This document shows, one piece after another, positions 30,798-45,800 of a DNA stretch of 64,000 nt. This DNA comes from Cladopsammia gracilis (taxonomy: Eukaryota > Cnidaria > Anthozoa > Scleractinia > Dendrophylliidae): positions 1,583,501-1,647,500 of the forward strand of contig JAJGOT010000051.1 of NCBI GenBank assembly GCA_022457155.1, read 5' to 3'. Made by a program: the position numbers and the translations under genes. Numbering within the stretch: the stretch's first letter is position 1; every line of letters begins with the position of its first letter. The notes below the pieces were generated by a model that worked only from the letters and a program-made list of their open reading frames with translations, did not search any database and was not told the DNA's origin.

Positions 30798-33700
30798 CTG
30801 TCAAAACGAGAACCGAGATTATTAGAGCCGGTTATTTAAACGAATTCTAACTTAAACCGCGGTTTTAGACAATAGTCCATTTTACAGTTGTGTGCTTGGT
30901 GACCTTGCCTTTGAGTGGAAGCGAGGCTGGAGGTGACCTTGCTTTGATGCAAACCTTTCTGCCTTTCGTATCTTAATTCGTTTCTCATGCTAACTAGCTG
31001 AATTTAAATCTCAAAAGGTCTGCATCATAACAAGGTCAATTTCAACCTCGCTTCCACTCAAAGGCCAGGTCACTAAGAAGACAACTGTAAAATGGTCTAT
31101 CAATGGACCTCGACATCTGTTTAGAAGTGGGTCATTTTAATTAGATAAAAGTTTTTTCTCGTCTGTGCTATATGCCTCCTGGACACTGTTTACAGTAAAT
31201 CACGTTTAAATATTAGGGCTGACCAGATTGAAATTAATTTAGGTCGCGGTTTTGTTAAATACCGTTTAATGTTCGATTAAATAACCGGCCTTAGCCCTTA
31301 AGGTTTTACCTTTTTAATCCTACCTAAATTCTCTGAGCGCTTTCGTTTTCGTAGTGGGATGAAAGCTTATAGTACCCAATTTCTGGATCTAATTTTGTTG
31401 TTCTGCGAGCTAAATCACTTCTGGCGGAAACAAACTACGTCAGTACTCTTTTCTTGCTAATGCCCATTTGTGAGCAAAAAATGAGGTTTCGACGCTTTTT
31501 TCGACTTCCCAGAATTTGAGATTTCGCTCGAGTTTTACAGAAAGTCGCTACAAAACAGTTTTTATTTATTTAAGTGGGTTACCTTTTGATATCTGTACAC
31601 GGGATACTTGATTTCTTTACGAAGGACATGCCTCTTGAAGTTCCACCGCAAACAAGAAATTATAGAATGTCTAATATAACAAAAAAAAAACAAAGTCAAT
31701 TAAATCACATGATGTTTCTTTCCAATTAACTTTTACAAAAAAAATTAGAATAATGTTGCGAGATCAATTAGAGGATGTAAGTGAACGAATGCGAAGTAGT
31801 GACAAGAAAACATGCACGTTGTAGAGATGTGGGCGTTATGGGGGATTATCAATTAGAGGAATATTGAGTGAATGAATGCGAAGTCGGACAAGAAAACATG
31901 CACACTGCAGAGAGGTGGCCGTTATGGGGGATTATCAATTAAAGGAATATTGAGTGAATGAATACGAAGTAGGGACAAGAAAACACGCACGTTGTAGAGA
32001 GGTGGCCGTTATGGGGAGCTTATCAATTAGAGGATTGAGTGAATGAATACGAAGTAAGGGACAAGAAAACATGCACGTTGTAGAGAGGTGGCCGTTATCA
32101 GTGGGGAGTTTATCAATGAGAGGATTGAGTGAATGAATACGAAGTAAGGACAAGAAAACACGCACGTTGTAGAGAGGTGGCCGTTATGGGGAGCTTATCA
32201 ATTAGAGAATTGAGTGAATGAATACGAAGTAAGGACAAGAAAACACGCACGTTGTAGAGAGGTGGGCGTTATGGGGAGCTTATCAATTAGAGAATTGAGT
32301 GAATGAATACGAAGTAAGGACAAGAAAACATGCACGTTGTAGAGAGGTGGCCGTTATGGGGGGCTTATCAATGAGAGGATTGAGTGAACGAATACGAAGT
32401 AGGGACAAGAAAACATGCACGTTGTAGAGAGGTGGCCGTTATGGGGAGCTGGCCGTTAGTAGACGTTCTACTCTATTGAAAACGAGTTACCTTCTGGATG
32501 GTTTATGAAGAACAACTGCAAACACCACAATCAAAATTACGGCAAATATGACGCCGAATGCGATTCCCACATTCGTCTTTGCAGGAGACTTGTGCGCTTT
32601 ATGTACAGCAGGGATGTCTGTCACATTTTGACTCCTACAAAGACATAATCACGAAAAAACAAGCTAGTAGGGAAAACGTAGATAGAGCTTCTGTGAATAC
32701 GGTAACATCCTTGTTTAAGACCTGGTCTTGTAGATTTTCAACAGATGGAATTTTATTTACTAGCGTCGGAAAATCAGTGTTGGTCACATCATAGTTAATA
32801 GAGTAAACTGGTTACGAAACTCAGTCAGTCCTTTGTTCTATGTTTTGTTCTCTAATTCTTTTGTTCGTTTGCCTTGACCATGCACAAAACACCAAAGGTA
32901 TTGAAATGCATATGAGCAACTGACCAGTAAAAATATTTGGGCTCACACGTTAAACAAAACAATGTGCACGGTCACGGTTCGTTCAACATAAAACAAAACA
33001 GCTTTGCACACTCTTTTTGAAATTTGTTGAGCTTCATAACCAGTTTGTTCTATTAGGTAACAATCCGTGTAAGAAGTAGGCAACCCAAATCCACGGAATG
33101 CAGAAAGGTGTGAATTGTGCTATTGTTGAAACCGTCCACCTCATTGGCTAAAACATGAAAATCTACCATAACTTTATCAGGCAGCGCATTTATTTATCTC
33201 TAGTTTACTAATTGATTCCCTTTTAGTGAAAACTATTGTGATTTTTAACGCAACAAAAATTCTATGTGGGGAACATGGAAAATTAGAAGTCTTTCTTGGC
33301 CATTGTTTTGGAGTCTCACGATTGGATGAAATCTTGTAACACAAAAGAAACATCGCTTTAAAATAAAGTTTCAGTAAATTTTATTTCAAAACCATGTTGT
33401 CCATAGGTTGATGTATTCTCAGTACGAAAATCTAAGCATTCTTATGTGGGGAAAGCGAAATGCATCGGAACAATAGAGAATTGCCCACTTCTTACACGGA
33501 TTGTTACTATGGTTACACTAAAGAGAAAGAGCTAGGCGGACACAGTTTTTCAGACGGAAAAATCAAGAAGAGTGGTTATTTTAATTTATTTAATTTCCGC
33601 CTTCCGCCTATTGTTTACATCCCTTTCAGGCCGCAAGTATTGCGAGACGTGTTGAAATGTAGTAAAAATTAACCGAGGTGACTGTTAATCTTTACAATCT

Positions 33701-35565
33701 TAGACCCAACTCTAGGTCGTATATCGAGTTTCTAACTTTTAAGTATTACTTGAAATTTTAAAGTGTGAACATTCAAATAAAAGCTATTGAGCAGCATTTT
33801 CCAGTGGTACTATTTATTATGCTGTACAAGGTACTTTTGAGTCTGTGGATCTGTGGATCTGTGGATCAAATCCTAAAGAGTGACCATTTATATAAAATAT
33901 TTGCAGCGGCTTCTTCCACTGGTACTGTTTGATTTTCGATATTTTTCAAATGAAGACAAAAGCTCTTAACAGTACTTTCCAGTGGTGCTGTTTATTATGC
34001 TGTACAAGGTGGTTGTAACTTTTGAGTCTGTTAATATAATCCTGAAGTGTGACCATTCAAATGAAAGCTATTGAGCAGTACTTTCCTGTGATACTGTTTA
34101 TTATGCTGTACAAGGTGGTTCTATCTTTAAAGTCTGTAGATGAAAACCTAAGGTGTGACCATTTAAGTGACAGCTCTTCAGCATACCTTTCCTGTGGTGC
34201 TGTTTATTTTTAGAGATTTAACAATGTTTTTAAATTTTGCTTTTGGCTTCTCTTGGAATTAAAAGGATTTATAAAGGCCCGGGAACTACTTACAAGTCGC
34301 CTGAGCACACAATGGATGTTGGCCACGAGAAAACGTGATGGCAGTTACTGGACGCATAATCAAACTTTGGACTTCCCTGAGGAAAAAAAAGAAAAGTGAT
34401 TTAATCGTATCCTGATTGATTGAGTATTCAAACCTCATTGAATATTTATGACCCCTCGCGATGACGTCATTGGCATTATGTAAGCAACTTAATGAAATGC
34501 ATCAGTGTCAGTTAAGCCAACAAGTCACGGGGAATACAACTTACCCCACCCTCCCTCCCTTGCGTTGCCTCTCATAGCACTTCGTGCTTCTCTCTGTCGT
34601 TTACTCGACAGGGAGGACTTTCCCATACCTTAATGCTAATGAGGCAGCAAGAGGGATAATGAACTATTTTATTTAGTTATTTATTTATTTCTTTTTAAAG
34701 TAAAATCGCCATGTAATCCTCGGAATTGCACTGGTCTTTAGAGGCATTTAATTTACAAAATGCGTGGAATACAGCACCATACATACACCTCACTTATGTA
34801 ACTCTTATTACGTTATTTTGTTAAATGGTGATAACTTTTCACAGAGTTTTTCGTACCCTAAAAACTATACCCTATTTCGCGGAGGGAGTGGGGGGAGGAG
34901 CGGTTATCTACAGCTTCTGTAGCATAAAGTGAATAGTGACTACTCCCCTCAATGTGGCTCAGAACCTTTCCTCGTACACGAAATTGTGTTAGAGATCCGC
35001 GTGCACGTTTCACTGTAAGTGGATCATTATTTAAGCGCGCAGTGTCACTCACGGTGCTTAACCAACAGGTTTGTTTATGGTACGGGAAAACCCCATAAAT
35101 GCCGGCCATTTTAGTAACCCGCCACAGTCGGCGCTGGTTCCCGCGCGGCCGCCTGCGTTGCGCACCGCTGACAGCTCAGCATTTTAAGCGCCCCATTTTT
35201 GTTTTAAAACCACTCTACTAGTGCAGTGAAACCCACAACAAAGCGCATTTAATAAATGGCAAAAAAGAAAGGACTTCTCACCACTCCTGCGCCCACTGAA
35301 CACTGGAAGTTAATCACCACGACAAGTGGATGCTCTTTTCCGCTTTCGCATGTTTTCGTTGTTGTCATCTCAAGCGAAAATATCGAGTCTACGAAAATTA
35401 ATATTAAAGAAATTAATAAGATATATCCATCTTGCTTATCATCATCATTAAAAACTTTTCCACGGTTCATAAGAAAATCTTATTTTGTACCAAGATGTTT
35501 TTTAATAGAGATCGCTATTGGCTTTCCCCAAGTCTTCTGTTAGCATGTCTGTAAGACTGTTGTTA

Positions 35566-35596
<31 letters not shown>

Positions 35597-38500
35597 CCTT
35601 GTTTAACTCCGACCGGTGTGCAGAGGGTTCGAATCCCGTCTCTCTGTACCACGCTCGTGACAAGTTGAACATTACATCTTTGTCATTTAAAGCACCAGTT
35701 TGATCAAATTGTTAATTAACAATTATTGGATGAGGTTGAGCATGATAGCGATAATTATCAAGGCCAAAGTTTGTGTTATCTGCCGAAGCCGAAGGCTGAG
35801 GCGGATAACACAAACTGAGGCCTTGATAATTATCGCTATCATGCGAAAACTGAATCCAATAATTGTTTTATTATGCATATTCCTGAGCTGCACTTGTAAA
35901 GACAAGAGCGCGCACAAAAAACTGATCAATGCACAGCAGACAAACTGTTGTCTGTAGGTATGTCACTTCTACATACATAAAATTCATTGTCTGTAGGTAT
36001 GACGTAACAGAAACAGCAAGCAATAATTAGCTGCGTACTTATAGCCAATCAAAATCGAGCTAGTGACACCAATGTATAATAAAGTTCATTTTTGTGCATT
36101 TCGGAAGAAAATAATGTATTCAGTAACATGTCCAACCCGTTTTTCAATCCAATCAAGGGTGACGGTTTTTCCGGCCGTACTTTTCGCATTTACACGGCCT
36201 CCATTAAATTTGCAGTTCCAGAAATTCCAGTCACGTTTGTAGGTAGTTAAAAAGCATTGCCAAACCTAACAGTACATTCGGTGCACAACATGTGTTCACC
36301 CCGTGTTCACCCTTATACCTTCATAATAAAAAGTCTTGGTTGCCATATCATAGCGTTCGTTATTAAAACAGATCGCGTCCCGACCTCCACAGTCTGGTGA
36401 TAAATCTTTTCTGAGTTTACCACAAATGTTAATGGAATCCGAGAATGGCTTGTTGTTCTCATCTACACCATGGATGGTCCAAGTGCTGCGGAAAGTAATA
36501 AAAAAAAACAACGCGTTTACCTTAACTCCCCATGGTGCCAACGTAATATATATTTATACTAGAAATAGCTGAGAGCCAGTGAAGTGCTGCGATGTTACTC
36601 ATCAAATACAGTTTAGTGTCAATACTTATGATTGTCAATAGGCTATGTTATGATTACTGTTTTTTTTGTACATATTTTCCCAAAAATGTAAGTGAATTTT
36701 TTGAATAATAAGCATGAATTTGTGTTAAATATAAATATAGTACTAAATAGTACAGAATTCGTCGTTTTCCATTGCTTAGCTTGTAATGTTTTATGCCCCC
36801 GGGTATACGACGAGGAGGGGTTAGCTCCGCATAGTCATAGTCCAATGTAGACATCCTTAGGGCTTGTCACGCAATCTTTCCTCCCTCGTGCTACATAGTG
36901 GGAAATTTGACGCAAAATTAAACGAGGCCCGGACGGGGCGATTAACTTCAACAAAAACATTGGTCAGCGGTCGCAAGCTAAAGGATTTCGTAATCCATAT
37001 TTTCCGATAGTTTCCATGACTTCTTCCAGCGAATGATAAAATTGTGTTTGCATGATAACTCTGCGTAATAAGTAAACAGCTTACCTCGAGCAAGAACGCA
37101 AAACCTCGGCTTTGGTTACCTTTAGGAGTGCCGCGCTATATAGCGAAAAACCAACTGTATTAGCGCGCGCTGAAATAGTGCATTTAATGTCATCAAATTG
37201 CGTCAGCAAAGTACTAATTAATGTTCAAAAATGGCAAAAATTCAAATTTGACAAGTTAAAAAAACAACAAAATGTCACTCAAAAATTGCTCAAAAAAACA
37301 AAGCGTCACACTCCGGACTTGTGTGGTTGCTCTTTATCAGGTTTTTTATCTTTCAACCATGCAATTGCAGACTCGAGAGAAATTACTACTTTTAGAAACT
37401 CGATAACATTCATCGTTTTCTCTCAAAATGACTATGATCGCGAGATTAATTCAGTCGCAATTTTAGCGCGCGCTAATACAGATGTTTTTACAGTTGCTAA
37501 TACAGTTGTTCAAAACCTATCATCGTTTTCTCTTAAAATGACAATAGGGGACTTTAGATCGGACGACGAGTACGAGATTGAGTACGGGTACGACTTTTGA
37601 ATTTAAAGCCAGTCACGTCCCCAAAACTATCGGTCCCTTCTGTTGCAAACCAGAAGATAAGAAGACTCTAGGTATAAAATTTGTGTGGTAAATGGTTCTT
37701 TAGAGTACGGCGAACTAAGTTTTAAAAGTCGTACTCGTACTCAATCTCGTACTCGTCGTCCGATCTAAAGTCTCCTAATTTTACTCGCCACATGATCACG
37801 AGATTACTTCGCAATTTTAGCGCGCGCTTTTACAGTTGTTTTTACCGAATTTTTTTCCTTCGCTGTCAATGTCATGAGCTTCCGTGTTCTGACCGCCCAT
37901 TGCCGGATTAGCTTGCTAAAGGCAATTATGTTAATTAAAGTTAAAGTTAAAGTTGCTAATACAGCCGTTCAAAACCAATCATGTTTTCTCTTAAAATGAC
38001 AATTTTACTCGCCATATGATCGCGAAATTGATTCGCTATTTTAGCGCGCGCTAATACAGTTGATTTTACAGTTACTAATACAGTTGTACATGTTCAGACC
38101 TATCCTGACCACGCAGGATTCTACAACTACTGCCGCTGACGATACATACTGCATCCTCACTCAAAATCATAGTCCACGAAAAAGTCCACGAAATCCTCAA
38201 AACGAGCTATTGCGCCGTATATAAAGCGCCCAGGTCTCACTCGGTCAAATGAAACCCAGGGAGCCTGTCACGATTAGTGTGCTGCTCGCCAAAGGGCTCG
38301 CAGCAAAAATGCTCAAGGAAATGCGCGCGCTATGATTGGTTAAACCGAGTTCATTATAACTCGATAAAGCACGCGCGTGACGTAAGGTTCATTATAACCG
38401 TTATTATTTTATAAAAGAAATAAAAAACTTGTTCCTCGTGCATTGTTGAGTTATATAAGCACTTGGGAATTTTTAAGAACACTCGAGAAGTGCGAGAAGC

Positions 38501-39777
38501 ACTCGCCTTTGGCTCGTGCTTATCTGCACTTCTCTCGTGTTCTTAAAAATCCCCGCGTGCTTATATAACTCAATAATGACTCGGCGCGATTTTTATTTCT
38601 TTAATAGATAGGCTAAGCCTAACAGCGAAGCTCTCTGAACAGAAAGTCGATGATAAACTTAACTGAGGTGAAAGGTCGGAAGCACAAGAATTAAGATTGA
38701 CGACCGGGCTATTTTTCAATTTCAGCAATTCTCAAAAACACTGAGACTGCACAGTCCATTGAGACCGTACAAAAGTTCACAAAAACAACTTTTTCTCCGT
38801 TTAGAATAACTAGTACGACTACTTTCCGAATAAAATACACCTGTTTCTTATCAAAAATTGCCCGAGAAACTGATTTGGAAATCAAAATTGTAAAAATACA
38901 CAAACATATATGCATAAGGCCACGCGAGTGGAGTTGGAACTATAAAATCCAAATCTTGGTTTGTTTACATAAAATCGCTTTTCTACCTATGTAATGAATG
39001 ACCAAACACATAAAAATGGACAACACAATGTTCTTTCGAAAATTTTTATTCAAATCTCCATAAGTTTATGTTTAAAAGCAAAACGCGACCCATTTATAGC
39101 GCATCGAGGCCGAGCTGTCTTCGATGAAAGAAATCATGAAACGACTGAATTTGAGCACGTTTTAAAAACAATTCTCCAAAACTAACAAGAACACAAAGAA
39201 AAAGTCAATCACAGATTCCCGCCCATCGTAAAATGTAATTTGTTTTACCTTTAAGAAATTCTTTAAATCTCCGCTTCTTCAGTTCTGAATTCCGAAGTGA
39301 GAAACATCTCCCCGCATTGCTCCCGCATTGATTAAAACGTACGAAGTTCCTCGAAGCAAGATTTTATCCCTAAAAGCCCTTCTTTTTCCACTATAGCGGC
39401 TTCTGAGTATCCCTTAATTAGTATCTCTGTCTTGAGTAGCAAACCGTGAAAAAATGCAGGGAAATAACGACTGCAATTTGAATTTTTTTTCTCCACTAAA
39501 CACAACAAAACATCGAAGTGTTTACCGAGCTGACGTGACATTCGGCCATGTAGCCGCGCGAAAAACAAAGCCTCGCTTTGGTTTCAAAATTGATAAGATC
39601 CCGGATGTTGTGCCGCGTCATACGCGCATGTTTTGCGACGTCATACGCGCCCGCGAGCTAGCCCTACCAAACGCGTACGGCACACGGACCGACGCGCATT
39701 CCGCGAGAGCTCTGCTATAAATTTGCCAACTTGCTCCCCCCCTTCCCCCACACCCACACCCACACCCACACCCACAG

Positions 39778-39867
<90 letters not shown>

Positions 39868-42800
39868 ACACCCCAAGAAAACCTGTAAAACAAACTACAG
39901 TCCATAGCTTTCACGTGGTCACACCTCAGGATTTCACCGAAGGATGCACAGCACAGCTTTCATTTGAATGATAACACTTTGGAGTACTGTCCACAGATTC
40001 AAAAGTTAGAGCCACCTTGTACAGCATAATATACGACACCACAGAAAAGCACTACTCAATAGCTTTCATTTGAATGGTCACACTTAGGATTGCATCCAGA
40101 CTCAAAAGTTAGAACCACTTTGTACAGCATAATAAACAGCACCACATGGAAGTACTGCTCAGTAGCTTTCATTTGAATGGTTACACTTCAGGATTGCATT
40201 TATTTACAGACTCAAAAGTTAGAACCACATTGTACAGCATAATAAACAGCACCACAGGAAAGTACTGCTCAGTAGCTTTCATTTGAATGGTCACACTTCA
40301 GGATTGCATCCACAGACTCAAAAGTTAGAACCACCTCGTACAGCATAATAAACAGTACCACACGAAAGTACTGCTCAGTAGCTTTCATTTGAATGGTCAC
40401 ACTTAAGGATTGCATCCACAAACTCAAAAGTTAGAACCACCTTGTATAGCTAATAAACAGCACCGCAAGAAAGTACTCCTCGGTAGCTTCTATTTGAATG
40501 GTCACACTTTAGGATTTCATCAACAGACTCAAAGGTTGAATTGGCCTTGAACAGCGTGCGCATAATACACGAACCACAGAAAAGTACTGCTCAGTAGCGT
40601 TATTTATACAGTCGCAATTTAAGTTTCCATCCACAGATTAAAAACTTACAACCACCTCGTACATGACAATAACAAAACCACAGGTCAGTACTACTCAAAG
40701 ATTTCATTTGGAAGGTCACAAAGTTCAATCCACGTCACACGAGAGAAATATTTTGAGTCGGATTTGAATTTCTTATGTAATTTCTTAGAAAAAGTGCTAA
40801 AAGCTAACTTTCCTACCCTTAGAGATTGAAGCAAGGTGACAAAACATGCCGGGTTAACAATATTTCATTAACAAGACCATATCGGACCGCTTTTCATCCC
40901 ACTAAAGCCCGGTTTCCATATGATCGCTACGATCGCTACGATCGCTACGATCGCTACGATCGTTGCGATCGCTGAAAAAAATAGTTCAGCGATCGCAGCG
41001 ATTGATGGTTTCCATATGATCGCTGCGATCGCTACGATCGCTGAGAAAGTGAATGAAGATCGAGGGGACCTGGGTCTGACAATATCGTTTCGCCTCATTC
41101 TTGAAATTCAACATAGCGGCTGTGAATTGTTTTTAAAATTTGTTGTAAAGACAGTCGTATCTTTGCACTTCTTCCATAAAAAGGGCCAAATTGCACCCTT
41201 TGAGTGAGCTTACGCAGTGCATCATGGTATTTTTGCCGTCGCTACGATCGCTGCGATCGCTGCGATCGCTGGAGAGTGGTTTCCATATGATCGCTACGAT
41301 CGCTAAGATAGAATCACAGCGATCGCAGCGATCGTTGTCGCTGCGATCGCTGTGATCGCTACGATCGCTGGAGAGTGGTTTCCATATGATCGCTACGATC
41401 GCTGAACTTTTTTTCCAGCGATCGCAGCGATCGTAGCGATCGTAGCGATCATATGGAAACCGGGCTTTAACAGCTACAATCTTAGACTTTCTCAAAGTCC
41501 CTTTCAATACTAGTTTTCGATAAGTTAGGTTCTTCTACTTAAATTAATTCCGCGCGTAAAAATTTATCGAATAAAACTCGACTAAAAAAGCGAAGTTCGA
41601 CTTGTGGCAAGTCTACTACAAACTTAACAGATAAATAACAGCGTGGCAAACAACAACGAAAAAATTCTCACCTTCCAGAACTGCCAACAAGTTGCCTAAA
41701 ATCGATTTGCGCGCCTGTCACAGGATGTTTGACAACACAGTGGTTTTCGTCAAGTTTCTCCCTGGATTAATTAAGAAAAAAAGTACCAGGATTTCAAATA
41801 ACAGGTTACAGCTTTGCGGCAGGCAATAACTTTCATTTGAATGGATTACATTTTGGGGTTTCATCCACAAACTCACAACTTAAAACCACCTTGTACAGCA
41901 TAATAAACAGTACCACTGGAAAGTACTACTTGGTAGCATTCATTTGAATGGCCACAATTTAAGACAGTGTTCCATTTAAGAGACGGGTCTCGGGTCAAAA
42001 ACCCGACGGCAACGGCTACCTGACCCGATAATCGACTAAAGTATAATAAATTATAAAAGTACTATAATCATAAAAGAGAAAAAGGTAAATAAAAGAAATG
42101 AAGTTTCTAGAAAAGACTAGATATCAACGGAAAAGACATTTGAAAAGACAATCAAATTCAGCAAAATTCCGAAGGCGACTTGAGTGGCGAACCATTTGGT
42201 CGTCGGTATGAAAGGTAATTTAGCAAATAAAAGAGAACGCGCCCCAGAAATAATAATTGTCGTGCTATGGCATTGTTAATTTCCATACTTGTTAGTTCAG
42301 GATAAAATAAACACAGTTCGATGATGTGGTTTTCACCTTGGTTACCTAGCACGTGATCAATTTCTTCCCCGATCGAATTTCATTTCTTTGTAAACAAGTT
42401 TCCAAAATGTTACATAAACAACAGCTAGACTCTAACAGACCGACTATCATTGAAGATTTTGGAGAAAATTCAATATTAAACCCTTAGAACTAACGGCCGA
42501 TGTGACGGCCCAAACACGTAAACCCGGCACCGGGAAATCATTTGCCTCAAAATGAAGCGTACAAAACAGCAATCTTTGTTCAGTGTCTGGCAAAAACGAT
42601 CCAAAGATGGCGTAGACCAGGGTAAGTTTGTTCTGTATAAACGATGTTATTACTATTTCACTTCAAAATGGCCTGCAAATATTCATTCTGCGCATCTCAT
42701 GTTGAGTCGATTTTCGTTTGCTTCTAGCCGATCTATTCACTGACATATTTTTTGTATTCATTTTGTTGATTTTGTGAGTCGCTTGGGAGATTACACGCGT

Positions 42801-45800
42801 GATTATATGTTTTCCGAATTTAAAATATTTTCTAACCCTAACCCTAACCCCCCCCCCCCCCCCGCGCTGTGGTTAGCCAGGTAGGCCTACCTTATGTGAC
42901 CCCCCTGAAAAATTACATGACCCCTTGCCAAAAAATATTAAATGGAACACTGTAAGACCTCATCCACAAGCTCAAAAGTTACAATCACCTTGTGCAGCAT
43001 AAAGGTTGGTTTTCACTAACGACGAAGTCGGAGTCGGCGTCGAAATCAGAAGCGCAAAGCGTTACGATCTCGTGAAAATCAAACCGACGGAATCAGAAGA
43101 AGATCACCGAGTCATAAGCGGAATCGGAAGAAAATGGAACCGTTCTGATTCTTCCGACTCCGATTCCGTCGAGCTTATGACTGATTTTCGATTTTCACTA
43201 GGTCGGAAGCGCTCTTACGACTACGACTACGACTCCGACTGCACCACAGAAAGTACTGCTCAATAGCTTTCATTTCAGTAGCCACACTTTGGAGTTTCGG
43301 CAACAGAATCAAAATTTTAAAACCACCTTATACAGCCTTATACACGGCATCAAAGGAAGGTGCTGCGCAATAGCTTTCATTTCAAGGTGACATTTTGGGG
43401 AATCATCTACAGACTCAATAGGCCATTTGCACGATGACGTCATATGACTACAACTACCAGAATCCTTCAGTTTTTTGTTTTGTAGTGCAATTAGGGCTAT
43501 TGTTATTTAAACCGCACTGGGATTACAAAATTTAAATAAGAAAGGAAAAACGAAATGAATTCTGGTAGTTGTAGTCAAATGACGTCATCGTGCAAATGGC
43601 CTATTATCAGCTCTGACAAGGGGATTGAGCAAACAGGCAGAAGCCTAGCGGTCGGGAGCGAGAAGTGGAGGCTGTTTCGCAGGCTGTTATTGTGAACGTA
43701 ACCTCACCTTGATATTTGGCAAGCCATTGAACTTTTCCATTTGATAATAAATGAACAAGATGACCACTCTTCCCTGTGAAGAAATACACAAGTTAGTACA
43801 CGCAGTTCTACCGACAGCAAAAGAAAGGAACTAAATCGTATGAAACGTAATCACATAGAGACATAAAATTATTATAACTGTTTCTTTGTTTTCCAAATTT
43901 CTTTAGATAATTACAATAGATCAGTTTTCGCTTGAGTTTCGTAAAACCAAAAGCAAAGCAAATACCCCATTTCCGAGTTGCCTTTAGACTCTTTTTCAAA
44001 GCGAGGCTTAGTGCAAAACCATTCTTAAGGCCGATTTAGACGGCACAACTTTGTCGCATGCGATTTTTTGTAGCGCGCGCTGATTGCGTCAGGCAAAAAT
44101 TGTATACAACTCACATCATATAACAACGTATGTGGCCGGGTTTTAAAACATCATATAACAATGTATGTCGTAGGGTTTTAAAACATGTTTTAAAATTCTA
44201 CAACTTTTTTCGTGTTGCATGCAACGGTAGTGAGCGAGTTGTAGGCTGATTTAGACGACGCGATTCATGTCGTATGTATGACGTGAGCAGGTTGCATTCG
44301 AAAGTTGTAGGTAAAAGTTGTGCCGTCTAAATCAGCCTTTATTAATATGAGGTTTGTTTCACATGCAAATAAATCTTATACCCATATGAATGGTTTTGCA
44401 CTTGACCTCGGTTTGAAAAAGAGGCTAAAGGCAACTCGGAAATGGGCTGTTGCCTTCGCTATTCTCAGACAATTTAATAAATCAATCAGAACTCAAAGCA
44501 AATACGGGGCAGTACGCAGCTCTTACAAGGTCTTCTCTGATTTGCTGAGAAAACAATAGAACAAACAACACAACGATGGCTAACAATAGACCCTAGACCT
44601 AAAAACAATAGAGCTGCATGATATACAGGTCCAATGAAATTAGAGGTTGTAAAGAGCTGCGTGGTATCTGGCAAATACCGGTAAGCGGCGCCAAGCGCGG
44701 GAAAAACGCTTGCTAGCGAGGTTCTGATTGGTTGAGAAAGTTGCGCGAGATTTGTTTTATCCAATCACAAAACGCAGCGCTGCAAAACCAAAGCAATCGC
44801 GAAATTACTTTCGACACCGCTCTACCTTCTTCTCGCCCAACATACCTTTGAAACTGTGGTTGTCCAATGTTATTTCCGCACTCAAAATAGAACACTACTT
44901 TGGAATTCTTCTCTGGACTGCACCCTTCAACTGGGGGTAGGCCAGAATATCTCAGTTGAAGTTTACCACCTGCAAAAGCAGTTGAAATTAGCCTAAATCA
45001 GTTATCCCGCACGTTTACTTAAACCGCGCACTTAAACCTTCAAGTCCCAAGAATGCCAGATATTAAAATTCAAGAAAAATCCCACATTTCATTTTGTAAA
45101 ATATTGAAAAACAATATCGTACCATGCGAAAGTACTGTCGAAGAGGTTTCATTTGAATGGTCACACCATAGGATTTTATTGACAGATTTAGAATTACATT
45201 ACATGCCTCGATGATTGACTCTGGGAAAGGATTAAGTAAATCACATGGGCACCTAATGGCGCATAAATCATTTCATAGCCTGGGCTAAAGTGCAACTATT
45301 TACCTATTATAGCGCGAAAGCGCGCGTGATATGAGATATCACGCAAGCTTGAGCCCTACAATAGTTTTATAATTCAACACATTGATAACAAAGCACAGTT
45401 TGAAGAAAAAATATCGAGGCCGATCCGTCAGTTTTGCATTCTCTTGTCAAAATGCGAAATTACCGCCATCGTTGGATATACGTCATGTAGGCGTATATAG
45501 ATAACTTTTTGACTATCCTCTTAACGGCCACCTCTCTACAACGGCCAGGTTTTCTTTGGTCCGACTGTACGGTATACAGTAAGCGAGCGTGATAAAGCTT
45601 TTTTCGTTCTCCTGATCAAAGGAGTCCCGAAACGTTTAAAGAAATGAGATATAAGGGCCTGCCTAAACTAGGAAAAATGTTTCCGAGTTCAGCCGCGAAA
45701 AACAAACCCATCAGTTTTGAAAGCAAATCTTGCTCTTCGGAAACAAGAAAATGTATTGAATTCAGTCAAAAACACTGTTGCTTCTCGGACGCAAACGTTG

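Noticed and set aside
30632..30850. A 72-codon Arg/His-rich plus-strand frame
   Set aside because: It is the antisense of the receptor's acidic tail.
31770..32455. A CRISPR-like array
   Set aside because: Eight similar units but no unique spacers; it is a simple tandem repeat in an animal intron.
34858..35109. A missing receptor exon in this minus-strand frame
   Set aside because: It lacks the Cys pattern, and the neighbouring exons already join in phase without it.
37112..37600. A 162-codon plus-strand protein
   Set aside because: It overlaps MITE arms and locally repeated GCGCGCTAATAC blocks, and no family was recognised.
39633..39971. Thr-His or Val-Cys repeat proteins
   Set aside because: These are translations of the (CA)n microsatellite.
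42835..42863. Telomere remnant (CTAACCCTAACCC plus a C-run)
   Set aside because: Only two to three telomere-like units; too short to separate from chance or a repeat end. A similar short phrase lies at 48,120.
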